Shown here one piece after another: positions 44,388 through 53,488 of a DNA stretch of 64,000 nucleotides. Position 1 is the stretch's first letter, and every line of letters starts with the position of its first letter. The stretch covers positions 124,001-188,000 of the forward strand of contig NZ_BOON01000019.1 of assembly GCF_016863255.1 (NCBI RefSeq), read 5' to 3'. The notes beneath the pieces are model-generated. The model was not told the DNA's origin and ran no database searches. It was given only the letters and a program-made list of their open reading frames with translations. This DNA is from Planosporangium mesophilum (lineage in GTDB: Bacteria > Actinomycetota > Actinomycetes > Mycobacteriales > Micromonosporaceae). The position numbers were made by a program, and so were the translations under genes.

Positions 44388-45812
44388 GTGCTGTTGACGA
44401 TCTCCACCACCCACTCTCCGGCTACCGACCTGGGCTTTCTGCTGGTCAAACACCCTGATCGGGTGCAGTCGTTCGCGACGACCGGCGGGACGGCGTACGT
44501 CTGGTATCCGGAGGCCACCGTGGAGCGGTGCACGGTCGCGCTCCTCCTGGATGTCGATCCGGTGGAGTTGGCACGACCGTCAAAGGGACAGAAATCGCCC
44601 GATAGCTTCTCGCTCGGGCGTTACGTCAACGACCGCCCGTACGCCGCCTCGAGCCTGCTGACCGTTGCGCTGGGCAAGGTGTTCCGCTCCGCAATGAAGG
44701 GTGCGAGCAGGGACCGTCCCGAGTTGGTCGACCTCGCTCTGCCGCTGGAGATCCGGGTTGCCGCGCTACCGTGCCGCGGCGGGTCCGAGATCGTGGAAAG
44801 GCTGTTCGCCCCGTTGGGCTGGACCGTGACAGCAGACCCGGTCCCACTGGATCCCGCCTTCCCCGAGTGGGGCGTCTCGCGGTACGTGCAGGTGAGGTTG
44901 ACCGGCCGCCTGAAGCTCGCCGACGCGCTCAACCATCTGTACGTGCTGCTGCCCGTCCTCGACGACGCCAAGCACTACTGGGTTTCCGAGGACGAGGTGG
45001 ACAAGCTGCTGCGCGCCGGCGAAGGCTGGCTGCACGAACACCCGGCCAAGGAAGTGATCACGCGCCGGTATCTGGCCAATCGACGTTCCCTGGCCCAGAG
45101 CGCCCTCGAGCGACTGCGGGCCGCCGCCGATGAGCTGGAGGCGATCGCCGCGCCGGAAGCGGTGACAGAGCAGCTGGCCGAAGTCGAGGCCGCCGAGCGG
45201 AGGAAGCCCCTGGTCACGTTCCGGCACGAGGCGGTACTGGCGGCGCTCGCCGAGTCCGGCGCCACCCGGGTACTCGACCTGGGCTGCGGCTCGGGAACTC
45301 TTCTGCTGCGGCTGATGGCCGACCGACGCTACACCGAGATCGTCGGCGCGGACGTGTCGAGCGTGAACCTGCAGATCGCCGAGCGGCGATTGAAGCTCGA
45401 CCGGCTGCCGGAGCGGCAGCGGTCACGGATCACGCTGATCCAGTCGGCGCTGACCTACCACGACGATCGGCTCACCGGCTACGACGCGGCAGTGCTGATG
45501 GAGGTCATTGAACACGTCGACGAGGTGCGCCTGCCGGCGCTGGAGCGGGCGGTGTTCGGCCACGCCGGTCCGCGGACAGTGATCGTGACGACGCCGAACG
45601 CCGAGTACAACGTCCGCTACGACGGTCTGGCCAACGGACATCTGCGCCACGACGACCATCGGTTCGAGTGGACCCGGGCACAGTTCGCGGCATGGGCGGA
45701 CCGGGTCGCCGAGGCGTACGGCTACGCCGTCGACCTCCGACCGGTCGGAGACCTCGATGCCGAGGTCGGCTCCCCCACCCAGCTTGCGCTCTTCCGGAAG
45801 GCCGCCTCGTGA
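44388..45812 (+). CDS. hen1: Hen1 RNA 3'-terminal ribose 2'-O-methyltransferase
   Basis: The 474-residue bacterial Hen1 has the N-terminal Hen1_L domain (LLTISTTHSPATDLGFLLVK at the start, about 1-240) and a C-terminal methyltransferase. The SAM-binding motif is VLDLGCGSGTLLL. The metal-binding set is in MEVIEHVDEVRLPALE and the later HDDHRFEWTR. It methylates the 3' end of broken RNA before Pnkp seals it, which protects the repair product from being cut again. The GTG start at 44388 begins the conserved sequence. Its stop overlaps pnkp, the invariant partner. Confidence 0.95.
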   Translation: MLLTISTTHSPATDLGFLLVKHPDRVQSFATTGGTAYVWYPEATVERCTVALLLDVDPVELARPSKGQKSPDSFSLGRYVNDRPYAASSLLTVALGKVFRSAMKGASRDRPELVDLALPLEIRVAALPCRGGSEIVERLFAPLGWTVTADPVPLDPAFPEWGVSRYVQVRLTGRLKLADALNHLYVLLPVLDDAKHYWVSEDEVDKLLRAGEGWLHEHPAKEVITRRYLANRRSLAQSALERLRAAADELEAIAAPEAVTEQLAEVEAAERRKPLVTFRHEAVLAALAESGATRVLDLGCGSGTLLLRLMADRRYTEIVGADVSSVNLQIAERRLKLDRLPERQRSRITLIQSALTYHDDRLTGYDAAVLMEVIEHVDEVRLPALERAVFGHAGPRTVIVTTPNAEYNVRYDGLANGHLRHDDHRFEWTRAQFAAWADRVAEAYGYAVDLRPVGDLDAEVGSPTQLALFRKAAS

Positions 45813-48334
45813 ACCTCGACATTCCCGAACTGTCGTTGATCGCCCTGGTCGGTATCTCCGGCTCGGGCAAGTCGACGTTCGCCCGCCAGTACTTCAAGCC
45901 GACTGAGGTGCTGTCCTCGGACGCGTTCCGGGCCATGGTCGCCGACGACGAGAACGACCAGTCCGCCTCCAAGGACGCCTTCGAGGCGCTGCACCACGTC
46001 GCCGCCATCCGGTTGCGCGCCGGCCGGCGGGTGGTCGTGGACGCGACCAACGTCCAGCAGCACGCCCGCGCCGAGTTGGTCAAGCTCGCCCGCGAGCATG
46101 ACGTCCTGCCCGTCGCGATCGTCCTCGACACCCCCGAGCCGGTCGCCTGGGACCGTACCCAGGCTCGGCCCGACCGCACCTTCGGCCGGCAGGTCCTGCG
46201 TCGTCAGCAGCAGGACCTGCGCCGCGCACTCCGCCAGCTGGGGCGCGAGGGGTTCCGCAAGGTCCACATCGTCACCGCCCCCGACGACGTCACCATCACC
46301 TACGAGAAGGCGTGGAACGACAAGCGCGAGCTCACCGGGCCGTTCGACATCATCGGCGACGTGCACGGCTGCCGCTCCGAACTGGAGACGCTGCTCACGA
46401 CGCTCGGCTGGACGCTGGAACGCGACGAGGCGGGCCGGCCGGTCAACGCCACCCACCCCGAGGGCCGGCAGGCGGTCTTCGTCGGTGACCTCGTCGACCG
46501 CGGACCGGACTCCCCGGGCGTGCTGCGCCTGGTCATGGGCATGACCGCCGCCGGCACCGCGCTGTGTGTGCCGGGCAACCACGAGCAGAAACTGCTGCGC
46601 AAGCTACGTGGCCGCAAGGTCAGCGTCACCCACGGCCTGGCCGAGACCCTCGCCCAACTGGAGGCCGAGCCGCCGGAGTTCGTCGCGGCCGCTGCGGCGT
46701 GGATCGACGGCCTGGTCAGCCACCTGCGCCTCGACGGAGGCCGGCTGGTCGTGGCGCACGCCGGGCTCAAGGAGGAGTTCCACGGCCGCGCCTCCGGACG
46801 GGTGCGGGCCTTCTGCCTGTACGGAGAGACGACCGGCGAGACCGACGAGTACGGCCTGCCGGTGCGTTACCCGTGGGCCACCGACTACCGGGGCCAGGCG
46901 ATGATCGTCTACGGGCACGTACCGAACCCGAAGCCCGAATGGGTCAACAACACGATCTGTCTCGACACCGGCTGCGTGTTCGGCGGCCAGCTCACCGCGC
47001 TGCGGTACCCGGAGAAGACCCTGGTGTCGGTGCCGGCTGAGAAGATGCACTACGAGCCGGTCAAGCCGTTGATCGACGCAGTCCCGACGCGCGACGGCAC
47101 GACGCTCAACCTGGCCGACGTCACCGGCCGGCGCCACATCCGCACCGAGTACGGCACCGTCATGGTCGACGCCGACAGCGCCGCAGCCGCGCTGGAGGTG
47201 ATGAGCCGGTTCGCGGTCGACCCGCGCTACCTGCTGTGGCTGCCACCGACCATGTCACCGCCCTCGACCTCCAGCCTGGACGGCTACCTGGAGCACCCCG
47301 TCGAGGCGTTCGCTGACTACCGGGCCGCCGGTGTGGACCGGGTGGTGTGCGAGGAGAAGCACATGGGCTCGCGGGCCGTCGTGCTCGTCTGCCGGGACGC
47401 GGCGACTGCGGCGAGGCGGTTCGGCGTTGACGACGGCTCGTCCGGGACCGTCTACACCCGTACCGGCCGGCCGTTCTTCACCGACCCTGCGCTGGCCGAG
47501 GCCCTGCTGGCCCGCGTTCGTGCCGCAGCCGATCCGCTGTTCGAGGAGCTGGACACCGACTGGCTGCTGCTGGACTGTGAAGTGCTGCCGTGGTCGGCGA
47601 AGGCCGAGAGCCTCATCAAGGGCCAGTACGCCGCCGTCGGCGCCGCGGCCCGCGCCGCCCTACCCTCGTCCCTGGACGTTCTCGACGCGGGAATCGGCCG
47701 CGGGCTCGACCTCGCCGGCCTTCGTACCCGGACGGCGGCACGGGCCGCCAACGCCGAGGCGTTCACGCGCGCCTACCGGCGCTACTGCTGGCCGGTCGAC
47801 GGCCTGGAAGGCATTCAGCTCGCGCCGTTCATGGTGCTGGCCTCCGAAGGCGCGTCCCACGCCGCACGTGACCACGGCTGGCACCTCGAGCGGTGCGACC
47901 GGCTCGTCGCCGCCGACCCCGGACTGCTGCGGCCCACCGGCCGGCGGATCGTCGACCTGGGCGACGAGGCGTCGGTCAAGGAGGCTACCGACTGGTGGCT
48001 GGAGTTGACGGGTGCCGGCGGCGAGGGAATGGTCATCAAGCCTTACGACGGGCTGGCGCACCGCGCGAACGGGAAGCTGGTTCAGCCGGGCATCAAATGC
48101 CGGGGGCGGGAGTACCTGCGCATCATCTACGGCCCCGACTACACCGAACCCCGTCACCTCGAACGCCTCCGCGACCGGGGTCTGAATCGCAAGCGAGGCC
48201 TCGCCGTGCGCGAGCACGGCCTGGGGTTGGCGGCGCTGGACGCGGTGGCAGCCGGCGAGCCACTGTGGCGGATCCACGAGCTGGTGTTCGCCGTGCTGGC
48301 GCTGGAGTCCGAACCCACGGACCCGAGGCTGTGA
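45809..48334 (+). CDS. pnkp: Polynucleotide kinase-phosphatase (Pnkp)
   Basis: The 841-residue three-domain RNA-repair enzyme starts at the GTG at 45809. Kinase: P-loop GISGSGKST at residues 15-23. Phosphatase: GDVHGC around D184, then FVGDLVDRGPDS, PGNHEQ and VYGHVPNPK. Ligase/adenylyltransferase: K517 in CEEKHMGSRAVVLV, with LLDCEVLPW and the C-terminal VIKPYD. All three active sites look intact, and the length is close to the Clostridium enzyme (870). With Hen1 it heals and seals RNAs cut by ribotoxins such as anticodon nucleases. It overlaps both neighbours. Confidence 0.96.
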   Translation: MNLDIPELSLIALVGISGSGKSTFARQYFKPTEVLSSDAFRAMVADDENDQSASKDAFEALHHVAAIRLRAGRRVVVDATNVQQHARAELVKLAREHDVLPVAIVLDTPEPVAWDRTQARPDRTFGRQVLRRQQQDLRRALRQLGREGFRKVHIVTAPDDVTITYEKAWNDKRELTGPFDIIGDVHGCRSELETLLTTLGWTLERDEAGRPVNATHPEGRQAVFVGDLVDRGPDSPGVLRLVMGMTAAGTALCVPGNHEQKLLRKLRGRKVSVTHGLAETLAQLEAEPPEFVAAAAAWIDGLVSHLRLDGGRLVVAHAGLKEEFHGRASGRVRAFCLYGETTGETDEYGLPVRYPWATDYRGQAMIVYGHVPNPKPEWVNNTICLDTGCVFGGQLTALRYPEKTLVSVPAEKMHYEPVKPLIDAVPTRDGTTLNLADVTGRRHIRTEYGTVMVDADSAAAALEVMSRFAVDPRYLLWLPPTMSPPSTSSLDGYLEHPVEAFADYRAAGVDRVVCEEKHMGSRAVVLVCRDAATAARRFGVDDGSSGTVYTRTGRPFFTDPALAEALLARVRAAADPLFEELDTDWLLLDCEVLPWSAKAESLIKGQYAAVGAAARAALPSSLDVLDAGIGRGLDLAGLRTRTAARAANAEAFTRAYRRYCWPVDGLEGIQLAPFMVLASEGASHAARDHGWHLERCDRLVAADPGLLRPTGRRIVDLGDEASVKEATDWWLELTGAGGEGMVIKPYDGLAHRANGKLVQPGIKCRGREYLRIIYGPDYTEPRHLERLRDRGLNRKRGLAVREHGLGLAALDAVAAGEPLWRIHELVFAVLALESEPTDPRL

Positions 48335-48846
48335 TGAGCAGAGCATCCCGCCGGAAATCGACGATCCGGTTTCGCGATCAGCAGTGGACGGTGCACGATT
48401 TCGCGACAGAGTTCCTGGTCCGGTGCCCACGCTGCGATGCCGGCGCCCGGGTGTTCCGTCCGGAGACCGGCGCGCCTTGGCGTGCCCTGTGCGTCGCGTG
48501 TGGGTACGTCCGGGACAAGGAGTCCCGATGCACCTGCTGGAATTCCCCGCCCGGCAATGGTCCGGTCCGGGATCCGTCCTTCGGCCTGCCGCTGCTACTA
48601 CAGGTCGACTGCTGCGGCGGGAAGCTGCTGTGGGCGTACAACCTCGACCATCTCGCGTTTGTCGAAGAGTTCGTCGCGGCGCGGCTGCGGGAGCGCTCCG
48701 ATGCCGTGCGGGCCGGGGACGGGTACCGACGCATGTCCATGATCGCCAAACTGCCGGCCTGGCTGAAGGCTCGTAAGAACCGCGACGAGATCCTCGCCAG
48801 GATCGCGCGGCTTCGAAGCACGGCCGAAAAATCGGTAAAAGCGTGA
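48334..48846 (+). CDS. Zinc-ribbon protein in the RNA-repair cluster
   Basis: The 170-residue protein carries a CPRC/CVAC zinc ribbon (about residues 30-60) with further Cys pairs (CTCW, then CC at about 89). A basic C-terminal helical region follows (LPAWLKARKNRDEILARIAR). Proteins of this layout recur in actinobacterial genomes, but I do not know a function. Its ATG shares one base with the pnkp stop (TGATG), which suggests co-translation and a role in the repair cluster, such as nucleic-acid binding. Confidence 0.75.
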   Translation: MSRASRRKSTIRFRDQQWTVHDFATEFLVRCPRCDAGARVFRPETGAPWRALCVACGYVRDKESRCTCWNSPPGNGPVRDPSFGLPLLLQVDCCGGKLLWAYNLDHLAFVEEFVAARLRERSDAVRAGDGYRRMSMIAKLPAWLKARKNRDEILARIARLRSTAEKSVKA

Positions 48847-48871
48847 GGGCTCACCGTGGCATGATCGCGCG

Positions 48872-49672
48872 ATGACCAGCGCTGCGACCCACACCGAGTA
48901 TGGCGATCGGGACCTTGCCCTCGCCGGCGAGATCCTGCGTACGGTGGTCGGTTCCGGCGTGCACGGCATCGCCATCGACGGCACCGACGACCACGACGAG
49001 ATGGGTGTGTTCATCGAGCCGCCCGAGTACGTCGTGGGCCTGCGCAGGCCGGTCGACCACTACGTGTTCCGTACCCAGCCCGAAGGCGCGCGGTCCGGCC
49101 CCGGCGACACCGACCTGGTCATGTACTCGCTGCGCAAGTACCTGCGCCTGGCGACCAAGGGCAACCCGACGGCGCTGCTGCCGTTGTACGCGCCTCAGGA
49201 GTCGGTGCTGACGCTGCACCCGCTCGGCGAGCAGCTACGCGCCCTGGCCCCGGCGGTGCTGTCCCAGCGGGCGGTGCACCGCTTCCTGGGTTACATGGAC
49301 GCCCAGCGGGAGCGTCTACTCGGCCGGGGCCGGCGCAGTGATGTACCGAACCGGCCCGAACTGGTCGCCCGGTACGGCTACGACGTCAAGTACGCCTCGC
49401 ACGCGCTCCGACTGGTCTACCAGGGCCTGGAGATCATCCGGGACGGTCGGCTCACCCTGCCGATGCCCGACCGCGAGCGCGAGCGGGTACTGCGGGTCAA
49501 GCGCGGCGGCGTACCGGAGATTACGGATGTTCTGCGGGAGATCAGTGGCGTTCAGGCCGAGATCGAGGAGTTGCTCGCCTCCGGCCGTACGCCGCTGCCT
49601 GCCGAGCCGGATCTCGGCGTCATCTCCGAATGGTCCACCGACGCCCACCGCCGTCACTGGGGCTGGAGCTGA
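48872..49672 (+). CDS. Nucleotidyltransferase-fold protein (COG3541-like)
   Basis: The 266-residue protein starts with the minimal nucleotidyltransferase fold: VVGSGVHGIAIDGTDDHDEM contains the GS motif and the paired acidic residues that bind metal. The rest is helical, with KYASHALRLVYQGLEIIRDG, as in the COG3541 family. Substrate is unknown; relatives occur near RNA-processing genes and in toxin-antitoxin contexts. It lies 26 nt after the zinc-ribbon gene in the same direction, so it is probably part of the RNA-repair operon. Confidence 0.85.
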   Translation: MTSAATHTEYGDRDLALAGEILRTVVGSGVHGIAIDGTDDHDEMGVFIEPPEYVVGLRRPVDHYVFRTQPEGARSGPGDTDLVMYSLRKYLRLATKGNPTALLPLYAPQESVLTLHPLGEQLRALAPAVLSQRAVHRFLGYMDAQRERLLGRGRRSDVPNRPELVARYGYDVKYASHALRLVYQGLEIIRDGRLTLPMPDRERERVLRVKRGGVPEITDVLREISGVQAEIEELLASGRTPLPAEPDLGVISEWSTDAHRRHWGWS

Positions 49673-49703
49673 TGCGCGGTCAGTCCGTTGCCGGCGGCCG
49701 GCC

Positions 49704-50187
49704 ATGAGCGCCGGGCCGGCCGCCGGCAGCCAGCCGTTCCGGTGGGATCTCGTGACTCCGGATCAACTGGGCACGCTCCTGGACGGGTCCGCAGATCCCG
49801 ATCTGTGGTACCTGGACGAACTCGTCGCGTGCGCGGCCAGGGTTCTGGCCCGCAGCGACGACGGTCGGCTGCTGTTCGTCGGCCGCTCGGGTGACTCGAT
49901 CTTCGACTTGCTCAGCGGCGCGCTGGCCGACACGACGTGGCGCGACCGACTACCTCGGCGACCACCAGACCAAGCTCACCCGATCGTTCCACCCGAAACT
50001 GTGGAACCAGCCCGACGGCGACGGCCCCCGCCACGACGAACCAACTCGCCAGGCGCTGGCCGAAGCCGTCGCGCTCGTCGAGTACGGCCGCAGCGCAGAT
50101 GCCCGCCGCACACTGGTTCGCATCGCCACGAACGAACCCACGATGGCCGAAACATGGCTACGCACCCTCATCACCCAACTGAAATAA
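49704..50187 (+). pseudogene. Internally deleted, frameshifted gene
   Basis: The first 80 codons (ATG at 49704; QPFRWDLVTPDQLGTLLDG, cut, SIFDLLSGALADTTW) and the last 80 (YLGDHQTKLTRSFHPKLWNQ to TLITQLK) belong to the two ends of one actinobacterial protein of unknown function. They lie in different frames and are joined near 49940, with the central portion of the protein absent. The gene is therefore an internal-deletion pseudogene. It still sits in the order expected for the RNA-repair island. Confidence 0.75.
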
Positions 50188-50596
50188 CGCCAGACCGCGG
50201 GCGACGGTTCATGACGGGCACGTAGCGGCGGGACTGCGGCTGACGGGCCCTCCGGCTCCGCATGTCACCGTCACCACCCGGTCGCGTCCTCGGCCAGTAC
50301 CCCCAGAAAACGTGTCGATCAGCCCGCTCCTGTCCGCCAGCCCGTGAACGCGGTCCGGGGCGTCACAGAACCCGATCAGCGCGATCCTGCCCGAACTCGT
50401 CAAGGCGGCATGACCGCGTCGAACAGCAGACCGATGATCCAGGCGATGAACTTCTCGGACACCGCGCCGACCAACAGGCGGCGCACCACCTACTCATTGG
50501 CAATCATGGCTGGATGACCGGCGGCACGACCACGACAACGTCGTGACGCCGGCTGCCGCAGAGGTCTTGACGCCGAAGCCGGGAGCAGGAAGGAGG
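50188..50596. other. Gene-free stretch in decayed island
   Basis: About 400 bp between two broken genes. A strong GGAGGA ribosome site ends it at 50592-50597. No coding sequence is convincing; it is probably eroded former coding DNA. Confidence 0.4.
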
Positions 50597-50599
50597 ATG

Positions 50600-50722
50600 A
50601 TGGGCACCTCGTACACGAGCTATGGCCAGCTCGGGTTCTGGTCCCACGACGACACGGTCGAACTCTGGCTGTACCTGCTCGTCGCGGGGATGAGCCGTAC
50701 TGCCTCTTTCTGGATGAGTTGA
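50600..50722 (+). pseudogene. Relic of an immunity-like gene fused to MoxR debris
   Basis: An ATG after a perfect AGGAGG begins MGTSYTSYGQLGFWSHDDTV then ELWLYLLV, the first 28 or so residues of a family of small hypothetical (immunity-like) proteins. It then runs out of frame into the MoxR fragment and stops at 50722. A deletion evidently joined the two genes near 50680-50690. Confidence 0.5.
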
Positions 50723-51498
50723 ACGCGTCGACGCCGGAGGTGCAAAAGGCGTTCTACTCGCTGATTCTCGATCGGCGGATCGGCAGTTACGAACTGCCGG
50801 CGGGATCGATCGTGATCGGCGCGGGCAACCGGTCCACGGATAACGCGTTGGCTCGCCCGATGGCCTCGGCGCTGGTCAACCGACTGGTACACGTGCATCT
50901 ACGCGCCGACGTCGACGATTGGCTGGCCTGGGCGCAGGCCGCCGGTGTCCACCGGTGGGTCGTCGACTACCTGTCCGAGCGCCCGGACCAGTTGTGGGTG
51001 AACCCGCCCAAGGTCGAGGAGGCGTTCTCCACCCCACGCAGTTGGCACATGCTCTCCGACGCGCTGGTCTCGTACGGCGACGGCATCGACGAGCAGACCG
51101 TACGACTGCTGGCGAGCGGCACGGTCAGCCCCGCACACGCAGCCGGGTTCTGCGGGTACGTGAAGATCGTGCGGCACCGGTATGGGCTGGACGCGATCGT
51201 TCGTGGGGATGCGGGATGGCCTGCCGCCGCGACGGACCGGGATCTGTTGTATTTCCTGGCCGAGGCGTTCCGGTCCCGCTTGGTGAAGGATCTGCCGGCA
51301 GGCAAGGAGCACGCGTCGCCGGGTTTGCGACAGTTCGCGCACCGGGCGAAGGCACTGCTGGTGGAGCTGGCGGAGATCTCGCTGGAATGCGCCCAGATGG
51401 TGATCGCCACAGGCGAGGACGGCACGCCTGTGCTGCCGGCCTGGTTCCTGGTCGAGGTCAGCCGGGACCTGCCTCGGCTCGTCGCCTCGCGGACCTGA
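50689..51498 (+). pseudogene. MoxR-family AAA ATPase lacking its N-terminus
   Basis: The frame carries the second half of a MoxR AAA+ ATPase: Walker B CLFLDELNAS, KAFYSLILDRRIGSYELP, the sensor-type VIGAGNRSTDNALARPMASA and the lid domain to the stop at 51498. Walker A and everything before it are missing. A TTG at 50719 might still allow translation, but without the P-loop the product could not hydrolyse ATP. MoxR ATPases act with VWA proteins, and one follows 13 nt downstream. Confidence 0.8.
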
Positions 51499-51511
51499 GA
51501 ACGGCCACGTC

Positions 51512-53053
51512 ATGGCGCGCAAGAAGCAGACACAGATCGACCCGAATCAGGCTGCGTTCAGCGCGGCATGGCAGCAACTGGCCGCTCATCCGATGTTCCG
51601 GCCCATGCTGAGGTTCCCGGTCGGGGCTTGGCAGCGGGCTGGCGCGAGCGCGGTACTGGTCGACGACGGCGGGTTGGTCGCGACGAAGGCGATCGCCCGG
51701 GTCGACTCCCAAGGCCGGATCCGGGCGAGCCAGGCGTACCGACTGGACGAGCACGAGTGGACCTGGGTATTGGCCCACTGCCTTCTGCACCTCGGATTTG
51801 GCCATCTGGCATCGGACCGCTACGCCCCCGACGCCGCGTACGCCAGTGTGGCCTGCCTCGCGGTGACACGGTTCCAGCGGGCGGTCAAGCTGGGCACCGA
51901 GCCGCTGCTGGCGCCGTCCGAGTTGCCGAGCGCGGACGAGGCGGTGCTGCTACGGCAATGGCGCGAGGCCGGCGTACCGGCACAGTTGGCCAACTGCGGC
52001 GCCGGCGGCAACGCCTCGGACCTGGTCGCAACGGAAGGACACCTGGTAGGCCCGGTCGGGTTGAGCCTGCCGGACTGGCCGGCACAGTTCGCGTTGGGGC
52101 TGGCGGCAGCGGCGACGGCCGCCGTCGACGTCGCCGGCGGTGCACGCACCTCCCTGACCGACTCCGCCAGCCGCCGCCAGCCCTGGGATAGGGCGATGAG
52201 CTGGTTCCTGTCGTCATATCCGCTGCTGGGCGCGCTCGCGTCACGATTCACCCTGGTCGCCGACGCCGACTACGACCGACTCGCCAAGGACATACGTCGT
52301 CTGCGCAAACTCGCCACGCTCCGCGGTACTGGCCTGGGCGATGTGCTCGGCGAGTCGCTGCCGTGGACCGGCAGCCCGGGCCGCGGCGTCAACTTGGACG
52401 ACTTCTACCGGCGAGCGCTGCTCGACGGTTACACGTACCACGAGCACGAAGGACGAGGGCACCTGCCGGCCGGCCTGGTCGCCGAGATCCGGGTCCTGCA
52501 ACAGCCTCCCCTGCCCTGGGATGCCCAACTGGCCCGCTGGTTCGACGAGCACGTGCCGTCGCCGCAGCGCGCCCGCTCGTACGCACGCCCGTCCCGCCGC
52601 CAGGCCAGCACGCCGGGCATCCCCCGGCCAGGTTGGTACTGGCCGCCGGAGCCGGTGACCCGGTGCACTTTCGGCGTCGTGCTCGACACGTCCGGATCGA
52701 TGAACCACGAACTGCTCGGCAAGGCGCTCGGTGCCATCGCGTCCTACTCGGCCGCGCGGGACGTGCCCGCCGCCCGGGTGGTGTTCTGCGACGCGTACCC
52801 GTACGACGCCGGCTACCTGCCGGTCGAGGAGATCTCCGGCCGGGTACGCGTGCGTGGCCGCGGGGGCACCCTGCTACAGCCCGGCATCAACCTGCTGGAA
52901 CGAGCACCGGACTTCCCGCCAACGGCGCCGATCCTGGTCATCACCGACGGGTACTGCGATGTCGTACGCGTCCGACGCGAGCACGCCTTCCTCGTACCCC
53001 TAGCGGCTCGACTGCCGTTCACGCCACGCGGACCGGTCTTCCGTCTCCGCTGA
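51512..53053 (+). CDS. VWA-like protein with metallopeptidase-like N-domain (DUF2201)
   Basis: The 513-residue protein has an N-terminal domain with HCLLHLGFGH (H89, H93, H98), the zincin-like motif of the DUF2201 N-domain. The C-terminal VWA-like domain has the MIDAS sequence DTSGSMN at residues 392-398 and ILVITDGYCD. Such proteins pair with a MoxR ATPase as chaperone-like complexes. Its own partner, directly upstream, has lost its ATPase half, so this gene may be an orphan or use another MoxR. Confidence 0.88.
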   Translation: MARKKQTQIDPNQAAFSAAWQQLAAHPMFRPMLRFPVGAWQRAGASAVLVDDGGLVATKAIARVDSQGRIRASQAYRLDEHEWTWVLAHCLLHLGFGHLASDRYAPDAAYASVACLAVTRFQRAVKLGTEPLLAPSELPSADEAVLLRQWREAGVPAQLANCGAGGNASDLVATEGHLVGPVGLSLPDWPAQFALGLAAAATAAVDVAGGARTSLTDSASRRQPWDRAMSWFLSSYPLLGALASRFTLVADADYDRLAKDIRRLRKLATLRGTGLGDVLGESLPWTGSPGRGVNLDDFYRRALLDGYTYHEHEGRGHLPAGLVAEIRVLQQPPLPWDAQLARWFDEHVPSPQRARSYARPSRRQASTPGIPRPGWYWPPEPVTRCTFGVVLDTSGSMNHELLGKALGAIASYSAARDVPAARVVFCDAYPYDAGYLPVEEISGRVRVRGRGGTLLQPGINLLERAPDFPPTAPILVITDGYCDVVRVRREHAFLVPLAARLPFTPRGPVFRLR

Positions 53054-53175
53054 CTGATCGCCGAGCAAGCCACCACAGGCAACGACCAGGCGCCCCGCAG
53101 ACTCCCTCGGGAACCGCTCATCTACCGATGAGCTCGGTTGTCCAGGCGGCCGAGTATTGGACCGGCGAGCCCGTG

Positions 53176-53206
53176 GCAAGTGTAGAACATCTTGTTCTAC
53201 ACTTGC
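53176..53206. promoter_or_regulatory. VapBC operator
   Basis: A perfect 14-bp inverted repeat (GCAAGTGTAGAACA / TGTTCTACACTTGC) around a 3-nt centre ends 3 nt before the antitoxin ATG. It overlaps a -10-like TACACT. It has the form of the autoregulatory operator bound by VapB-VapC complexes. The transcript would be almost leaderless. Confidence 0.85.
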
Positions 53207-53209
53207 TGC

Positions 53210-53488
53210 ATGGAGCGCATCGGCGTGCGAGATCTCAACCAGAACACCAGCCAGGTCCTGGCCCGGGTGAGCGGTGGCGAGACCATCGAGATCACCGACC
53301 GCGGGCGCCCCGTGGCCCGGCTCGTGCCGGTGGACGACGACACGTCCACGCTGGCCAGGCTGGTAGCGGCCGGCCGCGCTGCCGCACCCAGCAGCACCGG
53401 CCCCGTCCCGCTCCCGCCCAAGCTCGGCGACCCCACCGTCGACACGGCAGCAGAAATCGCCGCCATGCGCGACGAGGAACGCTGGTGA
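53210..53488 (+). CDS. vapB: Phd/YefM-type antitoxin
   Basis: The 92-residue antitoxin has an N-terminal Phd/YefM DNA-binding fold (IGVRDLNQNTSQVLARVSGG, then IEITDRGRPVARLVPV). A flexible Pro/Ala-rich C-terminal tail follows, ending in EIAAMRDEERW, which would wrap the toxin. It overlaps the toxin start (GTGA) and lies 3 nt after its own operator. The pair controls its expression and may act as a stabiliser or stress module. Confidence 0.92.
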   Translation: MERIGVRDLNQNTSQVLARVSGGETIEITDRGRPVARLVPVDDDTSTLARLVAAGRAAAPSSTGPVPLPPKLGDPTVDTAAEIAAMRDEERW

